The translations under genes and the position numbers were made by a program. From UBA12191 sp009937185 (GTDB taxonomy: Bacteria; Planctomycetota; UBA8108; UBA1146), in contig CALJGL010000004.1 of assembly GCA_938075155.1 (NCBI GenBank), forward strand, positions 62,001 through 126,000: 64,000 nucleotides of DNA. Reading direction: 5' to 3'. Under the pieces are notes generated by a model. It ran no database searches. It saw nothing but the letters and a program-made list of their open reading frames with translations, and was not told the origin of the DNA. Shown in pieces: positions 24,294 to 32,875 of this stretch; the stretch's first letter is position 1, and each line of letters opens with the position of its first letter.

Positions 24294-26210
24294 TTATTCC
24301 CGATTCTCGGTCTCATCATCGTCACTCGTTTCTCCTGCAACCTCCTCAGAGGAAGCCTCTTCAGTGGGTGCATCAGTTGTCGGCTCTTCAATACTGGCAT
24401 TCTCTTCCATGGATTCTTCCATGTCTCCAGCCTCAGGAACAGGAACGACATCCTCAGGATCTTCGATATCCGGCACTTCGTCGGGAAGATTCTCCGGAAC
24501 AGATCCAACGGTCGTCGGAGATTCACCTTCTGCGGCCTGCTCATAAAGGGCGGCCAACTGGGCACTCTCCTCTTCTGTTACTTCTTTCAGACTCAAACCG
24601 ATCTTACGGCTCTCATCATCGACTCGAATCACCTTCACGTCGACGGTTTCACCAATGGTGACCACCTGCTCTGGGCTGTCGACTTTGTCGCCAGACAGTT
24701 CAGAGATGTGTAGCAATCCTTCGAGATCCTCTTCCATCTGAACGAATGCACCAAAGTTGGTGGTCTTCGTAACGGTTCCGCGAACAACGGTTCCAATGGC
24801 GTAGGTATCGGGAATCTCGCGTACCCAGGGGTCTTCTTCCATTTGCTTGAGACCGAGAGCAATGCGCTTGCGCTCCTGATCGACCTCGAGCACGACGGCA
24901 TGGACTTCCTGTCCTTTGTCCAACTTCTCGGAGGGGTGGATAATCTTGCGAGTCCAAGACATGTCGCTGACATGCAAAAGACCATCGATTCCATCCTCAA
25001 GCTCAACGAAGGCTCCATAGTTGGTCAGGTTACGCACCTTGCCGCTGATGTAGTGGCCGACAGGGTACTTCTGAGCGACGACTTCCCATGGATTGACCTC
25101 AACCTGCTTCATGCCGAGGCTGATCTCCTGCTTGTCTTTCTTGATTTCAAGAACGACAACGTCGACTTCTTGGTTTTCTTCAACCACCTCGCGGGGGTTA
25201 GAGATTCTTCTCGTCCAGGACATCTCTGAAACGTGGACAAGACCCTCGATCCCCTCTTCAAGTTCAATGAAGGCTCCGTAGGAGAGCACATTGACAACTT
25301 TTCCGGAAATCTTCGAACCGATGGGGAAGCGCTCTTCAATGTCATCCCACGGACTCGGTTGAGTTTGCTTGAGACCCAAGGAAATCCGCTCACGGTCCTT
25401 GTCGATCTTGAGCACCTTGACGTCGATTTCTTGCTCAACGGTCAAGATTTCATTGGGGTGATTGATACGACCCCAGGACATGTCTGTGATGTGCAATAGA
25501 CCGTCAATTCCACCGAGGTCGACGAATGCGCCGAAATCAGTGATGTTCTTGACGATACCTTTGCGGACCTGATCCAACTCGATTTCGGTCATCAGGTTGG
25601 ACTTCAACTCATCGCGACGCTCTTCAAGAAGCTTGCGACGGCTGACCACGATATTCATACGTGGCTCGTCGATCTTAATGATCTTGCACTCAAGATCCTT
25701 GCCCACAAATTCGGAAACATCGCCGACCCTGCGGATCGCGATTTGAGAGGCTGGTAGGAATACGGGAACACCGATATCGATGAGGAGTCCGCCTTTGATT
25801 TTGCGGAGAACACGTCCGGTGACCACGTCACCTTCGTTGTGAGTCTCAACAACTTTTTCCCAGCCTTTGATACGATCGGCCTTACGCTTCGAAAGCATAA
25901 TCCGGCCGTCTTCTTCATCGACTTCCTCGATCAGCACATCGACAGTGTCACCGACAATGATCTCGGCACCCTCGAAATGGCTTCTCGGAACTTCACCCTC
26001 GGCTTTGTATCCGACATCCACGATGACCCAGTCATCGGAAATGCTGACAACCTTGCCCTGAATAATCTTTTCTTCTTCGAAATCGATCACAGAATCCCTG
26101 AGAATCTCATCCACCCTATCGATGGAATCGCCCTGCAGGTAATCGTTGACTTTGTCATCCAGGGATTCGCCCCGGAGATCAAACTGCTTAAGCAGTTCTG
26201 GTTTGGCCAT
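24294..26210 (-). CDS. rpsA: 30S ribosomal protein S1
   Basis: S1 brings mRNA to the 30S subunit. The 638-residue product contains six S1 (OB) domains: the first two divergent (IIQGKVVSISDDWVIVDVG, VVTGRVLRKIKGGLLIDIG), the last four canonical (RKGIVKNITDFGAFVDLG, ISGKVVNVLSYGAFIELE, ISGKVRNLTNYGAFVELE, VRGTVTKTTNFGAFVQME). A strongly acidic tail of about 85 residues (from PENLPDEVPDIEDPEDVV onward) follows and carries no S1 repeat. The ATG at 26210 has AAGGGG nine bases upstream. The gene order cmk - plsC - rpsA is conserved in many bacteria. Confidence 0.95.
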   Translation of the reverse strand: MAKPELLKQFDLRGESLDDKVNDYLQGDSIDRVDEILRDSVIDFEEEKIIQGKVVSISDDWVIVDVGYKAEGEVPRSHFEGAEIIVGDTVDVLIEEVDEEDGRIMLSKRKADRIKGWEKVVETHNEGDVVTGRVLRKIKGGLLIDIGVPVFLPASQIAIRRVGDVSEFVGKDLECKIIKIDEPRMNIVVSRRKLLEERRDELKSNLMTEIELDQVRKGIVKNITDFGAFVDLGGIDGLLHITDMSWGRINHPNEILTVEQEIDVKVLKIDKDRERISLGLKQTQPSPWDDIEERFPIGSKISGKVVNVLSYGAFIELEEGIEGLVHVSEMSWTRRISNPREVVEENQEVDVVVLEIKKDKQEISLGMKQVEVNPWEVVAQKYPVGHYISGKVRNLTNYGAFVELEDGIDGLLHVSDMSWTRKIIHPSEKLDKGQEVHAVVLEVDQERKRIALGLKQMEEDPWVREIPDTYAIGTVVRGTVTKTTNFGAFVQMEEDLEGLLHISELSGDKVDSPEQVVTIGETVDVKVIRVDDESRKIGLSLKEVTEEESAQLAALYEQAAEGESPTTVGSVPENLPDEVPDIEDPEDVVPVPEAGDMEESMEENASIEEPTTDAPTEEASSEEVAGETSDDDETENRE

Positions 26211-26251
26211 GGAAAAAGGCCCCTTCAGTGGGTCACGGATCGCCCCTGAGA

Positions 26252-26270
26252 GGATCCGACCTTCGGATCC
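26252..26270 (-). promoter_or_regulatory. Hairpin in the rpsA leader
   Basis: GGATCCG (26252-26258) and CGGATCC (26264-26270) form a perfect 7-bp stem with a five-base loop, about 42 bases upstream of the rpsA ATG, in the 125-base gap after plsC. S1 autoregulates its own leader in other bacteria, so a role as control element is plausible but not shown. No T-tract follows in the minus direction, so it is not an obvious terminator. Confidence 0.4.
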
Positions 26271-26335
26271 CTAAACTACAAGTTGGCGTATCCTGGTTTG
26301 TTGTCTGAGACCACGACCTTCGTGATCGATACAGA

Positions 26336-26962
26336 CTAAATTGGAGGTAAGCGGTGATCATCCTGAACAAGGTCCTCGATGGCCTTCCGCAGCACTTCCA
26401 ACCCGTTATCTTCCTCGGAGAAGACCTCCTTGTCGATGCATTCTCCGAATGTGATTTCGGTATTCAGAGGCCTGGGAAGCCGATTTCCCCGTCTCATGGC
26501 CCGGGCAGCGCCGGAAATGTACGCAGGAACCACTGGAACCTGCGCAAGATTCGCCAAACGGACGATTCCGCCTTTGAAGCGCTTCAGTCTTCCATCGGCA
26601 CTCCGAGTTCCTTCCGGGAAGATCAAAGCCCCCCCGCCCGCCTCTAAATGGTCCAGGATCGCCCGGAATCCAGCGATACCGAGCCCTTCTCTTTCAACGG
26701 GGAGAGCGTTCACATTTCTCATAATCCAGCCCATGGGAGCAGGACTGAAAAGTGTACTTCTGGCCATATATGCCATAGGCCTTTTGACAGAAGTCCCGGC
26801 AAGGATCGGATCCAGATTGCTGGAATGATTGACCGCCAACAAAAAGGGGCCTTCTTTGGGAATGTTTTCATGTCCACGAACTCGATGACGAAACAGGATC
26901 TTGCAAAAGAACCACGCTGTTCCGCGTATCAGTCGGTAGATGGGTTTGTCTCCGGGATCCAC
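26336..26962 (-). CDS. plsC: 1-acyl-sn-glycerol-3-phosphate acyltransferase (PlsC/LPLAT family)
   Basis: The enzyme acylates lysophosphatidic acid to phosphatidic acid at the inner membrane. In the 208-residue product the acyltransferase motifs are clear: LLAVNHSSNLDPILAG (NHxxxxD), IFPEGTRSADGRLKRFKGG (FPEGTR) and VPVVPAYISGA. An N-terminal amphipathic, partly hydrophobic stretch (IRGTAWFFCKILFRH) fits membrane attachment. The start is GTG at 26962, inside the 3' end of cmk (34-base overlap). Together with gpsA and plsY nearby the window encodes the path from dihydroxyacetone phosphate to phosphatidic acid except PlsX. Confidence 0.92.
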   Translation of the reverse strand: MDPGDKPIYRLIRGTAWFFCKILFRHRVRGHENIPKEGPFLLAVNHSSNLDPILAGTSVKRPMAYMARSTLFSPAPMGWIMRNVNALPVEREGLGIAGFRAILDHLEAGGGALIFPEGTRSADGRLKRFKGGIVRLANLAQVPVVPAYISGAARAMRRGNRLPRPLNTEITFGECIDKEVFSEEDNGLEVLRKAIEDLVQDDHRLPPI

Positions 26963-27627
26963 TCTGGAGGAATCCTCTCAAGAATGGAATCCACCACCAT
27001 TTCGATGGTGCATTCAGTGGAATCAATTGTGCAGGAACCCTCAGCGGGTCGCATCGGGGAGATGTCTCTCTCACTATCTCGATCATCTCTCTCAATCACC
27101 TGTCTCAGTACCTCTTCAAAGGTCACCTCTTCACCGAGACGCTTCTTTAATTCTTCATGCCGACGAATCGCTCTCTGCTCAGACGTCGCTGTCAAAAATA
27201 TCTTTACTGGAGCATCAGGAAAGACCACTGTTCCCATATCTCGTCCTTCAGCAACGACAGGAAGGTCGGAAGGAATACTTCTTTGAAGAGGCAAGACGAG
27301 TTGACGTAATTGGGCATTCCCCGAGATGTAATGAATTTCTTTCGTCACTCTTGTTGAATCTAAAACGTCTCCCGGATTCTTGCCATCGACAAGAACATTG
27401 AATTGCGCATCCGGCGCAACGATCGACAAGACATGATCCAATGGTAATTGTGCGACGTCCTCGAAGCAGGAAAGATCAATTTTATCTTCGAGAGCCAACC
27501 AGGTCAGGGTTCGATAAATTCGACCACTCGAAAACATTCGCCCTCCAAGTCGGGCGGCGATTTTCCGGGATACAGTACTTTTGCCACATCCTGCGGGGCC
27601 ATCGATAGTGACGATCTTGGCGATCAA
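26929..27627 (-). CDS. cmk: Cytidylate kinase
   Basis: Cmk phosphorylates CMP and dCMP. The 232-residue product opens with the P-loop VTIDGPAGCGKSTVSRKIA and continues with SSGRIYRTLTWLAL (canonical DTGAMYR is SSGRIYR here), VVAEGRDMGTVVFPDAPVKIFLTAT (canonical GRDIGTVVFP), and RRHEEL. The start is TTG at 27627 with GGAGG four bases upstream. It is coupled to plsC by a 34-base overlap. It is 51 bases downstream of the GT2 gene stop. Confidence 0.94.
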   Translation of the reverse strand: MIAKIVTIDGPAGCGKSTVSRKIAARLGGRMFSSGRIYRTLTWLALEDKIDLSCFEDVAQLPLDHVLSIVAPDAQFNVLVDGKNPGDVLDSTRVTKEIHYISGNAQLRQLVLPLQRSIPSDLPVVAEGRDMGTVVFPDAPVKIFLTATSEQRAIRRHEELKKRLGEEVTFEEVLRQVIERDDRDSERDISPMRPAEGSCTIDSTECTIEMVVDSILERIPPEWIPETNPSTD

Positions 27628-27678
27628 GAAACCTCCGGTTCAGGAGAAGGCCCGAACTTCATGCCGGGTCTGTTTAAC

Positions 27679-29154
27679 CTACGAAATGAGGTCGGTTCCA
27701 GCAAGAGGAAGACCTCTCTCCCCCGATGTTGAGGCTGAGATCTTCGATTTAAAGCTCAAAAAACTCCAGAGCAAACCCACCATAGTCATCCCCAAAAGAG
27801 GCAGTACGGAGATGAATCCTTCTTGGAGGGCACTGAGAAACAACCCTGTTATCACTAGGAAATAAAGATACTCCCAACCCGTTGGAGATCTACCGCCTGA
27901 AGAAACCGCAGATTTGGGGGTTCTTTCAAAGGTAGAAACTCGTCCAAGTAATCCCTCCAGAAGTGACCCACACGTATAAAAAGCCATCCCTGTTCCCAGT
28001 ATCAGGATGAAAAACGATTCAACGACACGTTGCTGCCAACGCCCCCCCGTAGATCCGTAATAGAACACTACAAAAAGCACTGCAAAAAACAGAAACGGAA
28101 TCTCAACTATTGGAGTAGAAACCAAAGGCCACCAGCGAGGATCGGATCCCAAGAGTTCGGGATAGATCCTCCTCAGCGGTGCGCACATCGTCAGTAAGAC
28201 CAATGCAAAACAAGCCATTGGAGTGAGGAACCTCGATTGGATATCCAAATCCGCCCACAACGAAGAATGGCGAGCTCTGGACTTCTCTTTTTGAAAAAGT
28301 TGCATTGCTCCTGCAGTCCATCTTCTCTGCTGGGTTCTGAAGGCGCGGAAATTCGTGGGTAAATGCCCCTCACAAATCACGTCATCTCGATATATAAATT
28401 TCCAACCACACCTCCATGCCCGAAGAGATAAATCGGTATCCTCAACGACAGTATCGTCGCTCCATCCACCAGCCTCTGTTATTGCGGCGCGTCTCCAAAC
28501 CCCAGCAGTACCATTAAAATTAAAGAAGCGCCCAGCACGACTTCTGGCCCGGTGTTCGATATGAAAGTGGGCATCGAGTAATCGAGCCTGAACCCGGGTT
28601 AACATATTTTCTTCCCGATTGGAAAAGCCCCAACGACACTGCACCAACCCCGTCGATGAGTCCTCGAAAGCATGAATCGTTCGTCGAAGAAAATCGGCTG
28701 GAATTTGAAAATCGGCATCAAAAATCGCTACGAATGGAGCATGACTTTGGCGAAGCCCTGAAGCAAGGGCGCCCGCTTTGAACCCTTTTCTGTGAGTTCT
28801 TTGCAAACAAGTCACAGGAACCCCCTCGGATCGCAACTCAGAAACCCAGCCCTGAATCAAACCTCCAGATCCATCATTCGAATCATCCAGAATCTGAATC
28901 TCGAGAGATTCCCTGGGCCAATCGATTTGAGTGAGATTTGAAAGCTGACTCCGCAGAGCTTCAGCATCGTTATAGACAGGGATTTGTATCAGTACGGTGG
29001 GAACAGAATCTTGAAGGAGTCCCTGTGAGGCTGGATCTTCTGAAGGTCGTAGGTCTCTTTCTCCAAGCCTATGGGATTCGATCCAAAGAATGAATCGTGG
29101 AAGACCCGCCAGACAGAGAAGAAGCATCAATACAAATTGAAACAGTTCCGCCAA
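27679..29154 (-). CDS. Membrane-bound family 2 glycosyltransferase (cellulose-synthase-like)
   Basis: This processive-type GT2 has an N-terminal membrane segment (FVLMLLLCLAGLPRFILWI), a GT-A catalytic domain and four or five C-terminal membrane segments. Catalytic motifs are VLIQIPVYND, IFDADFQIP (DxD), VVEDTDLSLRAW (the ED base) and TQQRRWTAGAMQ (Q-x-x-RW). The acceptor and product cannot be told; relatives make polysaccharides or glycolipids. I start at the TTG at 29154 (491 residues), which has GGGGA seven bases upstream and lies five bases after larE; the frame is open upstream but would overlap larE by 137 bases. Confidence 0.87.
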   Translation of the reverse strand: MAELFQFVLMLLLCLAGLPRFILWIESHRLGERDLRPSEDPASQGLLQDSVPTVLIQIPVYNDAEALRSQLSNLTQIDWPRESLEIQILDDSNDGSGGLIQGWVSELRSEGVPVTCLQRTHRKGFKAGALASGLRQSHAPFVAIFDADFQIPADFLRRTIHAFEDSSTGLVQCRWGFSNREENMLTRVQARLLDAHFHIEHRARSRAGRFFNFNGTAGVWRRAAITEAGGWSDDTVVEDTDLSLRAWRCGWKFIYRDDVICEGHLPTNFRAFRTQQRRWTAGAMQLFQKEKSRARHSSLWADLDIQSRFLTPMACFALVLLTMCAPLRRIYPELLGSDPRWWPLVSTPIVEIPFLFFAVLFVVFYYGSTGGRWQQRVVESFFILILGTGMAFYTCGSLLEGLLGRVSTFERTPKSAVSSGGRSPTGWEYLYFLVITGLFLSALQEGFISVLPLLGMTMVGLLWSFLSFKSKISASTSGERGLPLAGTDLIS

Positions 29155-29158
29155 AAGT

Positions 29159-29956
29159 TCATCCCCTGACCAACGCCTCGAGGATGGGCTCTCCTGCGCC
29201 TCCGTAACCTCGAAGGTCGAGCCATCTTTCCGAGAACCCGAGTCGACGTGCGACAGCATCCAGTCGTGTACGCCAATCTTCGTTCTTTCGCTCATTCAGT
29301 TCCGTAGCAGCAATCTCCACCACTAGACGATCTTCTTCACAGCGAGCCCTATAAACAGAAAAGCCTTCTCCTGAGAGCACCGCCTCCAAAGTTTCGATCC
29401 GCCGAAGCAGCTTTTCATTCACTCGAGTTCCGACAGGAATGCGACTCGCGAGACAGGGACGAGCCGGACGATCATGACTCGAAAGTCCCCTCTGTTTGGC
29501 GAGACTCCTGATGTGCGTCTTTTGAAAACCAAACATTCTCAAGGGGCTGAGAACTCCACGTTCGAGAGCCGCCGCAGCACCCGGTCGATCGGTGACGTCA
29601 TCGGAAGCCTGTGTTCCATCGATGACGGTGAACTCCTTCAGTTCAGGACTCTCAAGAATCACCCCATAGAGTTCTGACTTACAAAAATAACACCGGTTAC
29701 CAGCATTCTCCTGATACCCAGGAAGAGACAGTTCTAGAGTTTCGACTTCGAGATGACGGATCCCGACACTGGCGGATAACTCTCTTGCGGCATCCAGTTC
29801 CTGGGAAGAAAGACTGGGAGAAATACCAGTGACAGAAACAGCGTCCTGTCCCAAAACTTCAAATGCAAGAGATGCCAATAGAGCAGAATCAACCCCACCG
29901 GAGAGGGCAACAGCCACGGGGGAGTGCTCCCGTAACCAATGCTTGAGGGATTCCAA
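29159..29956 (-). CDS. larE: ATP-dependent sulfur transferase LarE (three-cysteine, probably [4Fe-4S] type)
   Basis: LarE supplies sulfur for the nickel-pincer nucleotide cofactor of lactate racemase and related enzymes. The 265-residue product has the ATP-pyrophosphatase loop AVALSGGVDSALLA (residues 19-24 SGGVDS) and three cysteines, NRCYFCKSELY (Cys89, Cys92) and RPCLASRIP (Cys168). In the family, one-cysteine LarE sacrifices its cysteine sulfur, while three-cysteine forms hold an iron-sulfur cluster; this is the latter type. I start at TTG 29956, where the family N-terminus begins and just past a large hairpin; an ATG at 30055 would add 33 odd residues and overlap glnA. No larA, larB or larC is in the window. 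Confidence 0.88.
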   Translation of the reverse strand: MESLKHWLREHSPVAVALSGGVDSALLASLAFEVLGQDAVSVTGISPSLSSQELDAARELSASVGIRHLEVETLELSLPGYQENAGNRCYFCKSELYGVILESPELKEFTVIDGTQASDDVTDRPGAAAALERGVLSPLRMFGFQKTHIRSLAKQRGLSSHDRPARPCLASRIPVGTRVNEKLLRRIETLEAVLSGEGFSVYRARCEEDRLVVEIAATELNERKNEDWRTRLDAVARRLGFSERWLDLRGYGGAGEPILEALVRG

Positions 29957-29981
29957 TTGCTCTGGAGCAGGAAGGCCATGA

Positions 29982-30013
29982 CCGGCGGACAGGCGATCAT
30001 GCCTGTCCGCCGG
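29982..30013. terminator. Large perfect hairpin after glnA (13-bp stem)
   Basis: CCGGCGGACAGGC (29982-29994) and GCCTGTCCGCCGG (30001-30013) pair perfectly around a six-base loop. It starts 14 bases after the glnA stop and ends 25 bases before the likely larE start. Neither strand has a T-tract next to it, so it is not a classic intrinsic terminator. It may be a processing or stability element that sets glnA above larE expression. Confidence 0.6.
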
Positions 30014-30026
30014 CTGACCCGGTAGG

Positions 30027-31439
30027 CTAGATGTCGTAGTAGAGTGCAAACTCATAGGGGTGCGGACGCAGACGTAACTGATCCACTTCCCGTTCCCGCT
30101 TGTATCTGATCCACGAGGACACGGTATCTGCAGAGAAGACGTCTCCTGCCAACAGGAACTCATGATCCTTCTCTAGACAATCGAGGGCCTCTTCGAGAGA
30201 AGCCGGAGTGCTTGGAACATCGGCGAGTTGTTCTGCCGGAAGGTCGTACAGATCTTTATCGAAAGGTAGACCTGGATCGATCTTGTTCTTGATTCCATCC
30301 ATCGCAGCCAGCAACAGTGCTGAGAAGGCCAAATACGGATTACAAGAAGGATCCGGACAACGAAACTCGAATCGGCGAGCCTTCGGATTCGAAGTCCCCA
30401 CCGGAATTCTTACCGCTGCAGAACGATTCCTTGAAGAGTATGCCAACCTTGTTGGAGCTTCAAAACCCGGAACAAGTCGCTTGTATGAGTTGGTTGTGGG
30501 ATTCGTCAATGCCACCAATGCGGGAGCATGTTGAAGGATTCCACCGATGGCATGAAGAGCCATCTCGCTCATACCGGCATAGCCGTCACCGGCAAACTGA
30601 TTCGCACCATTCTTCCAAATAGATAGGTGCATGTGCATACCACTACCGTTGTCATTCCAAACAGGCTTAGGCATAAATGTGACAGTTTTGCCATTTTGGT
30701 GTGCAGTGTTTTTGACAATGTACTTGTAGGCCATCAAATCATCCGCAGCCTTCAGCAACGTGTTGTACTTGATGTCGATCTCTGCTTGTCCAGCGGTGGC
30801 CACTTCGTGATGCTGACATTCGATTTCGAGCCCGCAATCCATGAGATTTTTCATCATTTCATTGCGTAAGTCGTTGTGCTTATCAGTCGGCGGAACAGGG
30901 AAATAACCTTCTTTGTAGCGAGGCTTGTAACCCAAGTTGGGTCCTTCATCTCGACCACTGTTCCAACGTCCCTCAACACTGTCGAGATAGTAGAAACCAC
31001 AGTGTTCATTTTGATCAAAACGGATGTCATCAAAAATGAAGAACTCCGCCTCAGGTCCAAAGAATGCCTGATCACCAAGCCCTGAGTTTTGCAGGTAGGC
31101 TTCCGCCTTGCGCGCAATGTTTCGGGGATCTCGGACGTATGATTCGTGGGTAATCGGATCCTTGATGTCACAGACAAGCACAAGGGTCTTCATCTTCGGA
31201 AATGGATCAATCCATGCCGTAGTGGGATCAGGAACGACCAGCATGTCGCTTTCCTCAATCCCCTTCCAACCCCGCATACTTGAGCCGTCGAAGCCCAAAC
31301 CGTTGGTGAATGTCTCCTCATCCAGCCCGTTAGCTGGAATCGTGAAATGTTGCCATAATCCAGGGAAATCCATGAAGCGGAAATCCACCGCTTCAATCCC
31401 CTTGTTCCGGACGAGTTCCAGAATTTCATTAACCGTCAC
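30027..31439 (-). CDS. glnA: Glutamine synthetase type I
   Basis: GlnA makes glutamine from glutamate, ammonia and ATP. The 470-residue product has GLGFDGSSMRGW, FFGPEAEFFIFD, the ammonium/metal region HHEVATAGQAEID, NGSGMHMHLSIWK, and RIPVGTSNPKARRFEFRCPD. The adenylylation site FDKDLYDLPAEQ (Tyr398) is conserved, so GlnE-type control is expected. Two in-frame GTG codons compete for the start; the one at 31439 has AGGGAG five bases upstream, while the first (31445) abuts that site. The PII-like gene lies 141 bases upstream on the same strand. Confidence 0.96.
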   Translation of the reverse strand: MTVNEILELVRNKGIEAVDFRFMDFPGLWQHFTIPANGLDEETFTNGLGFDGSSMRGWKGIEESDMLVVPDPTTAWIDPFPKMKTLVLVCDIKDPITHESYVRDPRNIARKAEAYLQNSGLGDQAFFGPEAEFFIFDDIRFDQNEHCGFYYLDSVEGRWNSGRDEGPNLGYKPRYKEGYFPVPPTDKHNDLRNEMMKNLMDCGLEIECQHHEVATAGQAEIDIKYNTLLKAADDLMAYKYIVKNTAHQNGKTVTFMPKPVWNDNGSGMHMHLSIWKNGANQFAGDGYAGMSEMALHAIGGILQHAPALVALTNPTTNSYKRLVPGFEAPTRLAYSSRNRSAAVRIPVGTSNPKARRFEFRCPDPSCNPYLAFSALLLAAMDGIKNKIDPGLPFDKDLYDLPAEQLADVPSTPASLEEALDCLEKDHEFLLAGDVFSADTVSSWIRYKREREVDQLRLRPHPYEFALYYDI

Positions 31440-31580
31440 TGCCACTCCCTTCGCCTTGGCCCCCCCAGAGCCGATATACTTCTGTCCTTTTTGATATGGG
31501 CAACAAACCCCAAAGGAACAAAATCAAATTTCAAATTCAAAAATCACACGACCGTCGAGCGGGGTCCATCTATCAAAGAC

Positions 31581-31883
31581 CTAAATCGCTTCCGGCCCGG
31601 ATTCTCCTGTTCTTATTCTTCTCGCATCAGCGATAGATCCAACATGGACTGAAACATCGTGCCCTTCGGATCCCAGTTTCTCTAAAACCTTTAATGTCGG
31701 TTCAAGAAACTCTTCATTCACTGCTACCTCAATACGCATCGCATGCTTCCCAGTTGCTGCATCGGAATCCGGTTCAAAAACCTCAACCTCTGCAGCGGTA
31801 AACCGCACGATGCCTTCTCTCGCAAAACGCTCTCGAAGAACATCCAGTGTCCTGACAGATATGACGGCTACGACCCAGTACAT
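31581..31883 (-). CDS. Short PII-like (GlnB-type) protein without the uridylylated T-loop tyrosine
   Basis: PII proteins sense 2-oxoglutarate and ATP/ADP and control nitrogen enzymes. The 100-residue product keeps the PII core: an N-terminal strand, a helix (VRTLDVLRERFAREGI), TAAEVEVF (canonical TVxEVxGFG), a final strand region DVSVHVGSIADARRI and the C-terminal RTGESGPEAI (canonical RTGExGxxAI). The T-loop region is short (EPDSDAATGKHAMR) and lacks the tyrosine that is uridylylated in GlnB/GlnK. The ATG at 31883 is chosen because AAGGGG lies six bases upstream and the alignment starts there; an ATG at 31898 overlaps gpsA. The next gene is glnA. Confidence 0.78.
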   Translation of the reverse strand: MYWVVAVISVRTLDVLRERFAREGIVRFTAAEVEVFEPDSDAATGKHAMRIEVAVNEEFLEPTLKVLEKLGSEGHDVSVHVGSIADARRIRTGESGPEAI

Positions 31884-31894
31884 TGCGGTCCCCT

Positions 31895-32875
31895 TCATTC
31901 TTGGTCAGGTACTCTCAAAAGTAATTCGTTAATACATTCTTTCACGGAATAATCGCCACTTAAAACTTTGGCGACGGCTTCAGTGATCGGCATTTCCACA
32001 TCCAGCGATTGACTCAACTCGTAGGCGGCCCCACATGTGTGTACGCCTTCTGCCACTTGCTGCATCTTCGCCAGAACATCCTTCACATTATTGCCCGCAC
32101 CCATCGCTTCTCCGACGGCTCGATTGCGAGAATGGGCACTGAAACATGTCACGACGAGATCACCGATTCCGGAAAGCCCCGAGAAGGTTTCACGCTGCCC
32201 GCCAAGCCGGCAACCCATTCGTGAAATCTCGGCACTCCCTCGAGTGACCATCGCAGCTATTGTGTTGTCACCGAATCCGTGTCCGGCCGCAATACCACAC
32301 CCCAAAGCAATCACATTTTTCAGGACTCCGGCCCACTCAACTCCGACCCGATCCTGGCTCCAGTAAACCCTGAACTCCGGAGTTCTGAGGGACTTCTGAA
32401 CCCTCAAGAGAAACTCTTCGTCCGGATGCGCCAGCACCACAGCGGTAGGGAGATTTCTCAAAACTTCCTCGGCATGGCTCGGTCCAGAAAGAACTGCTGG
32501 CGGGAAGGAGACACCGCATTCTTGAAGAATCTGGGTCGGAACGGCTTTAGTTCCCCGTTCCAGCCCCTTCGAGGCGGAGACCCAGGGAACGTCTCTCGGT
32601 AGATCCGCACCGGGTCCTTCGAGGTACTCTCTGATCTTTTGAGTCGGAATCGCGCTGATCACCAAATCCACTAAAGGAGGAGCATCCTCACCAGCAAGAC
32701 AGACTTGATAGCCTTCTTCCTGGGGTAGATCAGGAAGAAATGAATGCACTCCAGAGCGCAATTCATCTGCCCTTTCGGCCCGTCGGCACTGGATCGTGAC
32801 ATCGAGACCCGCTCTTCGAAAGACATGCGCCAGTGCGGTCCCCCATGTTCCCGAACCTGCTATGAGAACTCTCAC
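31895..32875 (-). CDS. gpsA: NAD(P)H-dependent glycerol-3-phosphate dehydrogenase
   Basis: GpsA reduces dihydroxyacetone phosphate to sn-glycerol 3-phosphate for phospholipid synthesis. The 326-residue product has the Rossmann loop VLIAGSGTWGTALAHVF, ISAIPTQKIREYL, SASKGLERGT, VLSGPSHAEEV, GVLKNVIALGCGIAAGHGFGDN (catalytic Lys) and SGIGDLVVTCFSAHSRNR. All are normal for the family. It overlaps plsY by four bases at its start, so the enzyme that makes glycerol 3-phosphate is coupled to the one that uses it. Confidence 0.95.
   Translation of the reverse strand: MRVLIAGSGTWGTALAHVFRRAGLDVTIQCRRAERADELRSGVHSFLPDLPQEEGYQVCLAGEDAPPLVDLVISAIPTQKIREYLEGPGADLPRDVPWVSASKGLERGTKAVPTQILQECGVSFPPAVLSGPSHAEEVLRNLPTAVVLAHPDEEFLLRVQKSLRTPEFRVYWSQDRVGVEWAGVLKNVIALGCGIAAGHGFGDNTIAAMVTRGSAEISRMGCRLGGQRETFSGLSGIGDLVVTCFSAHSRNRAVGEAMGAGNNVKDVLAKMQQVAEGVHTCGAAYELSQSLDVEMPITEAVAKVLSGDYSVKECINELLLRVPDQE

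Noticed and set aside
23126..24565. Long upstream extension of the exported TPR gene into rpsA (start at 24565).
   Set aside because: The first 80 residues are Arg/Lys/Leu-rich shadow of the acidic rpsA tail in another frame.
31446..31580. Possible sigma-54 (-24/-12) promoter upstream of glnA, around GGGG...TTGC.
   Set aside because: The GG to GC distance is eight rather than ten bases, so it does not fit the strict spacing.
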